Assembly (NCBI GenBank): GCA_009829735.1
Contig: CM020618.1
Span: forward strand, 24,785,346-24,849,345
DNA length: 64,000 nt
Source: Pyropia yezoensis
Lineage: Eukaryota; Rhodophyta; Bangiophyceae; Bangiales; Bangiaceae
Direction of reading: 5' to 3'
Part shown: piece by piece, positions 21,840 to 32,191 of the stretch
Numbering within the stretch: the first letter of the stretch is position 1
Layout of the letters: every line of letters starts with the position of its first letter
Program-made: the position numbers and the translations under genes
The notes under the pieces: generated by a model
The model's database searches: none
Seen by the model: the letters and a program-made list of their open reading frames with translations, nothing else
Told to the model about the DNA's origin: nothing

Positions 21840-22260
21840 TAGCCAGCGGAGCAGGTCTTGGTGGCCGGCAGTGTCGACGTGGATGGCCTGCAGCGTCGGT
21901 AATGGCAGCCGATGCAGCAAGAGTGGCCGGCAGCACCGGCGCAGGAGGGTGGCCGGCGGAGCAGTGGTTGCCGGAAGCGTCAGGTGGCCGGCAGCGTCGT
22001 CGCGGATGCCCGGCGCCGCAACGGTGGCCGGCTGAGCCGGCGTGGGTGGGTGGCCGGCGGAGCAGAGGTTGCCGGCAGCTTCGTTGTGGAGTGCTGGTGC
22101 CGCAACGATGGCCGGCTGCGCCGGCGTGGGTGGGTGGCCGGCGGAGCAGGGGTGGCCGGCAGCGTCGGCGTGGGTTGCCGGCAGCGTCGGCGTGGATCGC
22201 CGACGGAGCAGGGATGCTGGCACCGTCCGATGTCGCGGCGTCTGCGTGGCGAAGACCGGC
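21840..22260. repeat. Degenerate minisatellite of ggtggccggc/gcgtcggcgt units
   Basis: Short units related to tggccggcagcgtcggcgtg are repeated many times, with a higher-order spacing of roughly 80-100 bases marked by ggtggccggcgg near 21949, 22049 and 22133. It fills the gap between the transposase stop and the SET gene. Confidence 0.7.
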
Positions 22261-22289
22261 CGTTAAAGTATGGACAAGCCAGCAGTTGT

Positions 22290-25200
22290 TCACGGGCCCC
22301 ATACATAGAAATCGTTCATGAAGTATCGCATTGCCAGGCGCTCCTCCCTTGGTGCTGTCAATGCAGCCGGCTCGGCGACAAATCCATGCCGCTGGGCAAG
22401 GTCACCAAAGTCAGGCACCACGTGCAGCACGCGACGGACCGATTGCAGAGGCACTGCGCGAAGGCATACGTCCGACTGACCTTGTGGCACATGCCACGCC
22501 AGGCGCGTGCAGCCGCGTGCCGCCAGCGGACAGTTGGGCTCGGGCTCGACCACCTCCATGTCCGCAATCACAACAACGTCGCCCTCCTGTAGCCGCAAAA
22601 TCGCCCGCACCTCCCCTACCGACACTCGAGAGCTGTCGTCAGACGGCTCGTAAAGCACCGAGTCGTACCACGGGCTTCCGCGGAAGCTCTGCGCGCCGTA
22701 GAGCAACTGCGGCTGAGTGGTGCCGTCGTCGAAGCGTGCTTCGAACGGCACCCGCGACGCGACGCGCACTCGCTCATCGGGTTCCAGACCGATAGCCACG
22801 TCCACGCCGTCCAAGCCTGGTGCGAGCATCAGGTGCGACAGTTGAACAAGCGGTAGGTGATGAGCACTTGGGCGACGACAAGCACGGGGAGGATTGTCCC
22901 GTGTCGCCGCCCCATGGTCGTCACTCTCTTCGTCGTCGTCGCCAGCGCTGTCTCCCCGGTCTTCCTCCTCCGCTTGGAGCACCTCCGCCTCCTCGTCGCC
23001 GTCAGTGATGCGCTGCTGAATCGCGCGTGCTCCGTGCGCCTGCACGACGAGCTGGCGCGTGAAGTCCTCGATGTCCTTGCTGGTTCTAGCGTAGTACGGC
23101 TTGTCGTCTTTGTGCTGGCTTTCATTGTCACCGGCATTCCCGTTCACGATGTTCCCATGCATCCTTATCGCGTCCATCACGTGGCACATGAGCTTATGCA
23201 CCTTCGTAGAGTGCTGCGGCCCAAGTATGGGAGTCACGTACTTGAGAACAAACCGCTCCGCCCGATCCGCGACACTCCTACCGGCTTCCAGGGTCAATGG
23301 GCGGGGGGCCGTGGAGCGGACGGACCCACGCAGCTGCGCGTGCAACACGGCAAACTCAGCAAACATGCCAGTGACAGCCTCGTCCACCGGGGTGTCTCCC
23401 CATACCGCACGATATGCCGACCAGTCGTACTCCTTTGCCAGCACAGGAACCGTGTTGTTGACAGCCGCGTCCTCGTTGGCCTCCTCAATGACAGGAGCGG
23501 AACTGGTAGCATTGTTCTGTCTCCCGGACTCGTCGCCGCCACCGCCCACTGGCGCAGGCTGGTCATCTCCGCTTGCAGGACGGCCGCTGCTGTGAGCCAG
23601 AACGTGCAGGTTGTTTTCGCCGGCGGTATCGCTGCCACTTGCACCGTCCCTTACTGGGCCGATGCCAGCCGCTGTCTCATCCAATGGCCCAAAATGCGGC
23701 CCATTCCCACTCTTGGGCCGCCACACGCCCGCCATAATGAAGGCCATGGTTGACACACCGTCTCTTTGGTGCTTGCCCGTGAAGATGGACTGCGTCTCGT
23801 CACTCTTGATGACGTAGCTGAGTGGGCAAGCACGACAAGTCATTGAGTCCAGCAGCCAAACATGTAACAGAAGCAAGTAAACGCATAAGCAGAGATAGCG
23901 TCGTAAGAGATCGGCCCACCAGGACAAGACGACCTCCTGCAGCGAGAGCGTGGGCGCAAGATGCAGAATGTAACTCGCATGCACTGAAAAGCACAGTGCA
24001 CCAACATACCCGGGCGGAAGTTTGCACGCAGTACTGCGACGTCCCAGATGTACGAGCCTTGAGTTTGTAATGCGGCGCGTGGCAGCGTCACTTCCGGCGA
24101 GGGCCCCGTCACGACGACACATGCGCGGAAATACCTCCACGAGCTTCTGAATCAGCATCCTCGTGACTCCAAGGTCCAGAATCTGATGTGAGAAAGGGAT
24201 GACGCCGACGGGCACACACACAAAAAGCACTTCACGTGGTGAGCGACAGAGAGCGACAGAGATCAACCCCGAGCGTCAGCGCCATGCTCCTTATGCCATC
24301 GACCACCCGCTTCACGCAAGACCACCGAGCCGTGGAGCACTCAGCAAGGATGGACCAGTTGTCGACAGCAGAGAGCAAAAACGAGACGTACGTGTAGGGC
24401 GTCGAATCCGACCATCTTGTAGAGAAGGTACGGAGAGGTAGACAGGCCAGCCATTCCCGCCAATGCCGGTACAAAACCGGTCAGACTGTGCTCTGCCTCT
24501 AGGCTCTCTCGCTCATGCTTGTTAACGTTGAGCTCTCGAAGGTTGGATACCTTGAGCTGTCGTTCCAGCATGGCGACCACGTCACGCTCTCTGGCATTGA
24601 GAGCCTCGGAGACGCCAGAGACTTCCACTTTCACATCGCACTGGGAGCAGGGCCGCTGGCACTTCCCAGCTTTGAGGCACAGCACTGCGCGCTCCTCCGG
24701 CTGGTCGCAGACATACAGCAGCACGCGTGGAAACGCCGTCATCGTCCGGTCACCCACACGAACTTCGGCACCAACGTGGCTCGCCGCGATCGCCGTGCGC
24801 ATGCACGCATATAGCACGCGCTGCAGGATTCCACATCGTCGTAAGCGTGAGCGGTCGTCCGCGGCCGTCTCCGTCTGCTTGCGCACAATGGGGATATACG
24901 CGACCGTCATCCAGGTGACTGCCAGCGACACGTCGTTGACGACCCTGATGCGTACAGGGTACAGCTTGTGGGCTAATGTGCAGTTGAGGCGGTTGTAGAC
25001 AAGAGGGTTGTGGACGTTGAGCGACATCGACCAGCACACAAAAATTCGAGATAGGTAAGCGTCAGAAGCGCTCTCCAGAGAATTTGTCAAGCGCGCTGAC
25101 GGATAGAAGAGAGAACGAAGCGCGTGCGTGAGAAACCCGTTCGACCATCCGACAGACCAACATACCTCCCGACCAAGACAGTCTGCTGCCGTCACTGTAT

Positions 25201-26264
25201 AGGTGCAGCCCAATCACGAATGCATGAAGTCCATTCGCCTCAATCACTTCCTGCTCGCACAACCGGAAAGCATCGCCGTCCATCGGCCTCTCCCGGCGAT
25301 CTGTCGGTGGGGCTGGCCCGTCCTTCCCGCTCCACAGGGAGTACCGCTTACTACTGCGGCGAAGCAGCTTCATAACCAACTCCAGTACAGGGCGAAAATA
25401 GGCCTCGTAGTCGATGCCGCCCTCCTTAATGCACACCTTCCTCCACCCACCATCCAGAGCCGCATCATCAATGTCGTCGCGCAGTGCATTAACGAAGGCG
25501 GAGGCCGAGGGAAATACGGCGTGGAGGGAAAATTCATCTGCGACGTCCATGGGGCACAAGTCGCCGTGGTCATCCCAGATGCTCAAGAAGTTGTACAATA
25601 GCCGTTGCTCGCGCCTTGACAAACCCGCTCCACCAACGCCAAGCACAAACTGCTGCAATACTTTCAGGCGCTTTGTGTTGAACTGGCCCGGTCGATTGTT
25701 CCTCCGCCTCTCCAGGATCGGCACGGAGCAGGCTGCGTCGTCCAAAACCTCATAGAGGAGTCGCGCTCGAGTTGCCAGCGTCTGGTAGTCAAAGTCCCGA
25801 CAGTGGCCCGGTTGGCGGTCTGTGGTGGGGTTAATGCCGTCCTCGTCATTCAGATTCACACCCGTCATCGCCATGAGCGCGTGAAGCTCCTTACATACAG
25901 CTTCATCGTAACTGCCGCTGTCGTCGGGGCGGAGTGACGACCGAGGAGCCCCCTGCGCTGTAGGTACATTGCGCTCGCCACGTAAACCGGCACCAGGAGG
26001 AGGCACGCGCACGAGCCTACCACCAGCTTCCGCTTCGCGGCCACTGCCATTGGCTGCAGGCACAGCCCGCGCAGGACGACGGAGCGACCCCAGGCGTCCT
26101 TGGTCATCCTCGAAAGTGCCGTGCAGGCGTGCCTTCTTCAAAGGTGGAATACCATTTCCACCTTGCTTCTTGTGGATGGCTTTTTGGTGAAGCACGAGCC
26201 CGTTCCGACTGCGCGCCTCAAACCCACAGAAGCAGCAGACAAGAGCCTTCTGACGGCGCTCCAT
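22290..26264 (-). CDS. Plavaka-like transposase, four exons, apparently intact
   Basis: Proposed exons on the - strand are 26264-25166, 25095-24392, 24182-24010 and 23817-22290. All junctions are GT-AG, phases agree, and the total is 1168 codons including stop. An N-terminal C2H2 finger starts ALVCCFCGFEARSRNG (C10-x2-C13-x12-H26-x4-H31), as in Plavaka proteins. The first candidate catalytic Asp is in LYSDGSRLSW (D358), just before intron 1. FPRVLLYVCDQPEERAV followed by a Cys-rich CQRPCSQC matches the family core, and GFDALH-ILDLG (D598, across intron 2) matches the D-x-LH box. KVHKLMCHVMD ... NESQHKDDKPYYART (E near residue 890) is the conserved H-rich block. The C-terminus is a beta-rich domain (WYDSVLYEP, EVRAILRLQEGDVVVI, RYFMNDFYVW). 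Intron 3 is 192 bases, in frame and stop-free, so retention would insert 64 residues. Intron 1 placement is the least certain. Confidence 0.82.
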
Positions 26265-28391
26265 CTTAAGATGCGCACTGTCACAGCAAACCATGAGCGA
26301 CACGCCATGCAGCCATAAAAGCATTCCTTGTAAGAGGAGCAACATGGTCAGCAACCACCATATGAACGTCTGCTGCCTCCCGCTAACTCGCACACGCACA
26401 CAGGCAGACGTCCCCACATAAGGGGAGCCCGTCAGGACAGACCGCACAAAGTGAACCAGACGCACGTACCTCATTGACGGCATCCCCTGGCTGCTGCGAC
26501 CTCAGGCAGTAGTCGGCCGCAAGTGAGGAGCGAAGAACTCTGCAGGTCTTGGTCGCGACTGCCACCCGCGGCCCAGGCGCCGCACCAAGCTGCTTATCAA
26601 TAAGAGAAAATCGCAAGAAAGTATCCAGGGCAGCAGCCACCCAAAAACTCAACACAGTGCCAAGCCACGCACGTCACACCGCGCGCGTCAGGCGCACGCT
26701 CGAGGTACAGGGCGCAAACGATTGCGCAAGGGGAGCTGGCCGCACTGCCACACACAGAGCTCGCAACCTCCGCCACAGGTGGAGCAACCGGTCCCTGAGC
26801 AGATGCCACAGACGCCCACAGGCTCCACGACCTTCCTCTGCCTTCCATCGCATGCTCTCAATGTCACGTACCCTCTAACTCGAAAATCGAAGCGTACAAA
26901 AATGCATGGCATCGCGAAGGGGACTCGGAGTGTAACAGTGCTTCAGGCTACCCTCCTCGTCCGCGAGATCGTGAGCGTCCCATTCAGCCCAGCTGAAATC
27001 CGTCGAGACCCTCCCAGGGTCCCAGCTGCGACCCGTCGAGACCCTCCACGGGTCCCAACGGCGGGCCGTCGGGACCCTCCATGGCCGGATAACCCGCCGT
27101 TGAGTGCTACCCCAATGGCATGGGCCGCGATCCTCCTCGGTGGGAGCCATCGAGCCCCGTCGAGCCCCGTCCATGCCCGACGAGGCCCGACGAGGCCCGC
27201 CAACTACCCGGACAGCTCTGGACCAGGTGCTCAGGCCGTGCTCCTCGTCGCCGGGTCCCATCGAGCCCCGTCGGGGCCCGTCGAGGACCACAGAGGGTCC
27301 ACCAGTCGACTCCGCCGGGTCATGAGGTACGCGGGCAACAATATCGTAGATGCAAGCCAAACGATCTGGTGAAATAGAGTTGCGGGACGCAGTTCTTGCC
27401 AACTTCTCAACAACGTGGATCAATATTTGTTATATTGAGCTTATTGTGTAAGGATCGTTACGTGTACGCCAATGGAACGACCGGAAGGTGGTAATGTGAA
27501 CGCCAATTCTCATACTTTCACATCGCATTGACCGGGCCCAACTGCAATACTGTCCTTGAATGGTAGTGGCTGGGCAAAGTGGCGATCCGCTCACCCTCTC
27601 GCACCGCTTTGCCTGTCCCTGACGCTGTCGCCGTACTTCGTGGCTGTTGGGTGCCCCCCTTTTGCTGGCACTGACACTTGGGATGCCCCGCTCTCCCGCA
27701 GAAGCTTTGGCCCGTTGCGGTAGGTGCACGGTGTTGGTACGTTGTGGGGCCCCAGGTAGCTGGCCGACCACTGTGCCCGCCCTCCTCGCCTGTGGCCCAT
27801 GGTTTCTGTTCCTTGGAGCTCTGCCTGGAGCTTTTACTGGTGATTGTGTGGTGGTTCGAGGGGTCGGGGCACCTGTGGTTGCGCACGCGGCAGGTGTGAT
27901 GGGGTTGCACACGTCTCAGGCCACGACTCGCCGTCTCACTGCTGCTTTTGCCCGCTACAATGCCGCGTTGCGCTACTGTGTCGCCGTCTGCTACTGTGCC
28001 GCCTGCCGCTACTGTGTCGCCGTCCGTTGGTTGAATGGGATCTCCCCACATGGCCCACTCCTGTCCTCTCACATGCATCTGTGGTCACGAAAGCTCTTCT
28101 TTGAATTGTACAGGCCCCTCTGGTTCCCTTAGTGGATCTGTCGAGCTCTGGCACGACATGCACCACCGCAGGCGCCTCGTGCGTCGCGTCCTCTGAAGGT
28201 ATGTGGCTTGATCACGTGCTTTGTAAGAGCTGAATGGCGATTGTGAGCGTGGGCATCACGGGGCAGCGCAGCTCACACCACCATCCTCACTGCTCTCTTT
28301 GTTCGTTCCGTGGCTCCGTGGCGCCGCCGATTACCCGTTCTCTCTCCTCCCCGTGCATCTCCCCTCCCTGCTCGCGCCGGCCACAGTCACT
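26265..28391. promoter_or_regulatory. Divergent promoter region inside the transposon
   Basis: This stretch separates the leftward transposase from the rightward 806-residue ORF and holds the middle motif array (26985-27320). 28320-28380 is C/T-rich on the + strand, like host leaders. Small open frames on both strands (for example 27518-28078, -) have no recognisable domain and are not called. Confidence 0.5.
26985..27320. repeat. Internal motif array of the transposon
   Basis: Copies of cgtcgagaccctccacgggt-like sequence (three near 27000-27080) and of catcgagccccgtcgag-like sequence (near 27145-27200 and 27250-27290). They are related to but distinct from the subterminal arrays. Position between divergent genes suggests binding sites for an element-encoded factor; alternatively it is the buried end of a second element. 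No copy of the 24-base end is seen here. Confidence 0.65.
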
Positions 28392-30812
28392 ATGGCAATT
28401 CGTCGCGTGTCGCAGCTTGTAAGCCACCTCCCGTCGTCCCAGGACGTGTCAGGTGGCGGTGATGCGGACACTGGAGCGGCAAGGACACTTGCAGGAATGC
28501 CCACCGCTCCAGCGCCGTCGCCGAGCTCACCGACACCGCCAGCTGCATCTGCTCCTTCAAGTGGGCCATATGCCCCGCGGCGCAGCACGACCCCTCGCGC
28601 TCTACCCTCGAAAAGTGGTCTTGCTCCTCCACCCCGCCGAACGAGTGGCGCAGTTCCTGCCTTGCGCCCCATGCCGCCTGCCGTTGGCGCCATCGCGAGA
28701 GGTAAAGGGCCTGCGCGACCTCCCCGCTGGGTGCCTGCTCCTCGTCCTGGTGGGCCATTGCGGGCGCCATCTCCTACTGCCGGGGCTTCTGGCGGAGGCA
28801 CTCGCGCTGCCGCGACTGACGCCGCTCCCTCCCGGCTGCTGGAGGTGACACCGCTGGTAGCGGGGTCGCAGTTGAGCGCACCTGCGTTGCCATTGACGCC
28901 TCTTCCGTCTGTCACGCGACACTTTTCGCATCGCCTTGAGACTGATGGAAGCCCCCTCTCCCAAGGCACAACGCCTGTGGATATGGGCACGTCGGGGGAG
29001 GCACGAACGACCCAAACTTTGCCTCCCGGTCTCGTCGTCAAGCCACGTCAGGACGCTTCTCTGGCAATTGTAACGCCCCCTCATCAATCCCGTCTACAGG
29101 CGCTCACCACGCAACGCGTGTTGGCTTTTGAAGCCCGCAAATCCGAGGATGTGAACCTGGGCGCAGACCGGTCACTGACGCAGGCCCCAGCAGGGCGAGA
29201 CGCCCCCAAGGCCACGAAGGCGATCAAGAAGGCGCCCCCCAAGACGCGTGCCAAACGCACGCTGGCACTGAAAATGCCCACAGTACCGGCGCTGAAACCT
29301 GCAGGCGCTGTACCCCCTCCCCCCAAGCGCAAAGGCACGCCAAAGGGTCGGGCCGCTGCCTCTGGGAGAGGAAAGAAGGCAGCTGCGGTCTCTGGGGAGC
29401 CGACGGCGGTCCCCGTCCTTGACGATCAGACGGTGGTCACCGCGTCGGACCTCCGCCGCGTGCTTGCTGAAGGCATCTATCCTGTGTCCACGCAGATTGC
29501 CACTTTGTCAAAGCAGATTGGCGAGGTGTACGACACGGTCAGTCGCATCTCGACAAGTCTGCACACCCAGGGCGTTGGTAATGAGCGCACAGCCCATGCG
29601 GTTGTTCAGCTTCAGGGTGCCGTTCAAGGTGTGTATGACGGTGTCGTGACGCGGACGAAGACGGAGCCTGCCCCACTTCAGTCCGTACTCAAGAGCACGG
29701 CAAACCCGGTTGACGAGGACGACCGGTTTGAGCTGGCTACGCGGAACCAGGTCGAGGTCGCTGAGGTCCGCACCGTAGCCAAGCACATGATGCTGACCGA
29801 GGTCATCACTACGACGGCTGGCCTTCACGTGATGCCCAGTGGGGCACGAGTCCTGGACATCTGCTACCAGGCTACGGAACACGTTCTCGGTGTTGATCGT
29901 GCAGGCGCGCAGGAGTACATGGACAGTCGCCGCATTTTCATCAATGCTGACGGCGAGGCGGCAGAGAAGCGGGCGCCGGTGTCTGAGAAGCTGAACCGCA
30001 TCAAGGGGCACTTGTTTGAGGCTCTGCAGAAGGTCGCGATGGTTGCGTACTTCAAGTCGCTTGGCATAAACGTGGCGGCGCTCACCCCGGCAGAAGCTGA
30101 GACGTGGTTGGCCGACGCTCGTTATGCCAAGTCCCCCGCGGCCAAGACAGCGACTAAGGCGGCATTGAAGGCGCTTTTCATGCGCAATGGCGGGGAAAGT
30201 CGGGTGGTTCAGCCAACGACTGTCTGGGAGGAAGAGTACATCAATGCATCGATGGGGCACGTGGCCCTGGTTGCGTACTGGGCTTGCACTGTGTTTGAGA
30301 AGGTGGTCGGCGTCCGAAAGACGCGCCGCTCGGGCAATGATGACAGCTCGTACGACGGGTGGCGGGAGCAGATGATCATCGTGAACTCTTTTCTACGCCG
30401 TCACACCAAACCCTTGGATGGATTGCAGCTGTGCGACGGGGACGATGCCGGGCGTGTCCGACTTGTTGCTGACGACGGCACCGACACGGTGGATGCGGAT
30501 GCCGAGGGTTCTGCCTCTCGTGTAGTGGCAGCAGGCGGCGCCGTCGGGGCGGGCGAGGAGGGACCCGCAGGTGAGGGGGGGGGTGTCACCATGCGCGACA
30601 GTGTTGCAGCGGCAGCGGGCAGAGCCATCGGGGAGGGTCAGGACGCATCCGTCGGGATGGATGGACCGGATTCTCGCGCGGAGAGCCTTGGCACTGACGC
30701 GCCCGACGCGCCGCCGGTGCCCGACGTGGCTGACGACGGATTCCATCTCCTTGCTGAGACCACCGAGTACGCGGACCACCTGGGCCAGCTTCTCGAAGAA
30801 GAGGAGCTTTAG
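28392..30812 (+). CDS. 806-residue protein of unknown family encoded in the transposon
   Basis: Not recognised. Residues 1 to about 330 are Pro/Ala/Ser/Thr-rich and increasingly basic (KAIKKAPPKTRAKRTLALK; PPPPKRKGTPKGRAAASGRGKK), which fits a nuclear, nucleic-acid-binding region. Residues 345-410 form an amphipathic helical stretch (SDLRRVLAEGIYPVSTQIAT and following), likely a coiled coil. Residues 430-680 look globular and helical (VAKHMMLTEVITTTAGLHV; HVALVAYWACTVFEKVVG). The tail is Gly/Ala-rich and acidic and ends LLEEEEL. The ATG at 28392 follows a C/T-rich leader; the frame is open upstream only to a TTG. Intronless. By position it may be the accessory protein of the transposon, as in other CACTA-type elements with two genes. 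That role is inference, and captured host sequence is the alternative. Confidence 0.75.
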   Translation: MAIRRVSQLVSHLPSSQDVSGGGDADTGAARTLAGMPTAPAPSPSSPTPPAASAPSSGPYAPRRSTTPRALPSKSGLAPPPRRTSGAVPALRPMPPAVGAIARGKGPARPPRWVPAPRPGGPLRAPSPTAGASGGGTRAAATDAAPSRLLEVTPLVAGSQLSAPALPLTPLPSVTRHFSHRLETDGSPLSQGTTPVDMGTSGEARTTQTLPPGLVVKPRQDASLAIVTPPHQSRLQALTTQRVLAFEARKSEDVNLGADRSLTQAPAGRDAPKATKAIKKAPPKTRAKRTLALKMPTVPALKPAGAVPPPPKRKGTPKGRAAASGRGKKAAAVSGEPTAVPVLDDQTVVTASDLRRVLAEGIYPVSTQIATLSKQIGEVYDTVSRISTSLHTQGVGNERTAHAVVQLQGAVQGVYDGVVTRTKTEPAPLQSVLKSTANPVDEDDRFELATRNQVEVAEVRTVAKHMMLTEVITTTAGLHVMPSGARVLDICYQATEHVLGVDRAGAQEYMDSRRIFINADGEAAEKRAPVSEKLNRIKGHLFEALQKVAMVAYFKSLGINVAALTPAEAETWLADARYAKSPAAKTATKAALKALFMRNGGESRVVQPTTVWEEEYINASMGHVALVAYWACTVFEKVVGVRKTRRSGNDDSSYDGWREQMIIVNSFLRRHTKPLDGLQLCDGDDAGRVRLVADDGTDTVDADAEGSASRVVAAGGAVGAGEEGPAGEGGGVTMRDSVAAAAGRAIGEGQDASVGMDGPDSRAESLGTDAPDAPPVPDVADDGFHLLAETTEYADHLGQLLEEEEL

Positions 30813-31429
30813 TGGTGAGGGTGAGGTTGAGGTAGGTCCAGTCTGCCGTTCATCCCGGGCTTAGTCGGGCGACCGCTGCAGAGCTCCGTTGGAGGAGGGG
30901 CATCAGAGGGGAGGGGGAGGGGGGGGAGGCGGGGAGAGGCGTAAGAAGGGACTGAGGCAGGGCTGCTGCTGCCCCCTCAACGGCGGCGCCGCCGCCGCCG
31001 CCGCGCCGGTGTGATGTGCGAGGTCATCCCGGTCGAGTGCTCGGACAGTGGGGCGTATCGGCGAAAGAGCAGAGAGGTCATCGGCGGATGTAGCGACGCG
31101 AGGGGAGTGTAGGCTCTTGAGAGCTGCTTTGCGTCAATAGTAATCGTGCACATGTAGAGCCCCTACGCCAGCCAGTCCACCTCAGCTCCTAAAAGCTGCA
31201 ACCATACGTGTGCACGCAATGTCGTGGAGCACCATTGTGTACAGAACTGGCCTGGAGGAGCGGTAATGGGGGCAGGGATGCGATGTAGAAAATGAACAGG
31301 GACGGCAGCCTGCACGGGCATGTCTCGTCATCTGCAGGAATCTCTCGTGTCGGACGAGAAAACTCGCGCGACCCCGCGACATATATCGAGATAGGTCTTT
31401 GTAATGCAACAGGTTTTCCTCGATGGGGA
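30813..31429 (+). other. 3' flank of the 806-residue ORF, no gene
   Basis: G-rich just after the stop (30890-30940), with a gcc run at 30980-31005, then AT-richer sequence up to the right subterminal array. No open frame with support and no structural RNA seen. Confidence 0.55.
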
Positions 31430-31557
31430 AGTCCCCGTCGAGCCCCGTCGAGCTTTTCGCCATCGAGCCCCGTCGAGCTTCCATCGAAAAGGCCCTTCGA
31501 CGGGCTGGAATCGCCCGTCGAGAGCCCGTCGAGATCCCGTCGAATCCGGGGCTCGAC
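31430..31557. repeat. Right subterminal array of cccgtcga/tcgacggg motifs
   Basis: About ten short copies in both orientations, directly inside the right terminal repeat. Shares the 20-base block tcgacgggctggaatcgccc at 31497-31516 with the left array in inverted orientation. Confidence 0.75.
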
Positions 31558-31581
31558 GGGATTCGGGCGGAAACCGACGAT
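31558..31581 (-). repeat. Right terminal inverted repeat
   Basis: Reads gggattcgggcggaaaccga and four more bases on the + strand; exact reverse complement of 19130-19153. Confidence 0.8.
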
Positions 31582-32191
31582 CCATCGCACAGTGGGGTGC
31601 GCACGGTGTGCTGGGGGGGGGAGGGGGGGGGGGGGTGAGGAGGGGGCGCACCAGGACGCCGCACCAAGCGCGCGGCGGCTGGGTTGAATGATCCGGTTGG
31701 GGATCCGGTCGAGGATGCAGAGGGGATCCTGGCAACCGGATGGATTACAGTCCTTGCCCGCAGATGTGGATGCATACGCTCACCCAAAGAGGTGTAGCTT
31801 CCAGCGAGGCCCACGCCAGCGAGGGTGAGGCCCAGGCCATAAAACTACACCACTTGGGGTGAGCACAACGGACAAGGGCGTACATACGTATTTTCCTGTA
31901 CATTAATTTGGTCGAGAAACATTTCAACAACATACTTGGAATCGGATACTCACACAGACAAGTATTTACAAGAGGCAGGCGGTGTCGGTCTGGGATCCCA
32001 GCGCTCGCAGTGTGTCGTCCCTCCGTCCCGCGATGGCCCGTCATCGTCTGCCGACCCCCATTGCCGCCGCAGCCGCCACGCGCCGCGGTGGTGGCTGAGG
32101 CGACGCCCCCCTTCCTTTCCCTCACCCCCCGCCATCCTCAGTCCCTCCCCTGCCCGCTTGCGCCCACTAGCACCGCCCCTGACCGGCTGCT
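31582..32191 (+). promoter_or_regulatory. 5' region of the AAAP transporter gene
   Basis: Host DNA between the transposon end and the next gene. 32095-32191 is C/T-rich on the + strand (cccttcctttccctcacccc and beyond), the usual leader. No TATA box is obvious. No ORF is supported. Confidence 0.5.

Larger units (their letters stand above)
19130..31581. mobile_element. 12.45-kb Plavaka-like (CACTA/CMC-type) DNA transposon carrying a SET-domain gene and an 806-residue ORF
   Basis: Boundaries are set by a 24-base inverted pair, 19130-19153 and 31558-31581, identical in all 24 positions. Both ends continue into arrays of short cccRtcga/cgacggg motifs, and a second 20-base block is shared in inverted orientation (19223-19242 and 31497-31516). 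Inside are a four-exon transposase (22290-26264, -), a SET-domain gene (20168-21091, -), an 806-residue ORF (28392-30812, +), minisatellites and a third motif array (26985-27320). G+C is visibly lower than in the flanks, and codons more often end in A or T than in neighbouring genes. Each end is followed outward by cc, so a 2-base target duplication is possible but carries almost no information. The element sits between the divergently oriented DMT and AAAP genes. An alternative is two nested or adjacent elements sharing end motifs. Confidence 0.75.

Noticed and set aside
21423-22302. Long frames across the minisatellites between transposase and SET gene
   Set aside because: They are produced by tandem repeats whose 38-base period shifts phase each unit, so no protein repeat is maintained.
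23294-23753. Open frames antisense and out of phase within transposase exon 4
   Set aside because: They shadow the conserved transposase frame and have no motifs of their own.
27430-28078. Small - strand frames with a short Cys/His cluster
   Set aside because: The Cys/His spacing does not complete a known zinc motif, the frame has no plausible start context, and it lies in the divergent promoter region.
19128-31583. Target-site duplication of the transposon
   Set aside because: Only cc is shared at both outer edges (ccc on the left, cca on the right); in C-rich DNA this is not evidence.
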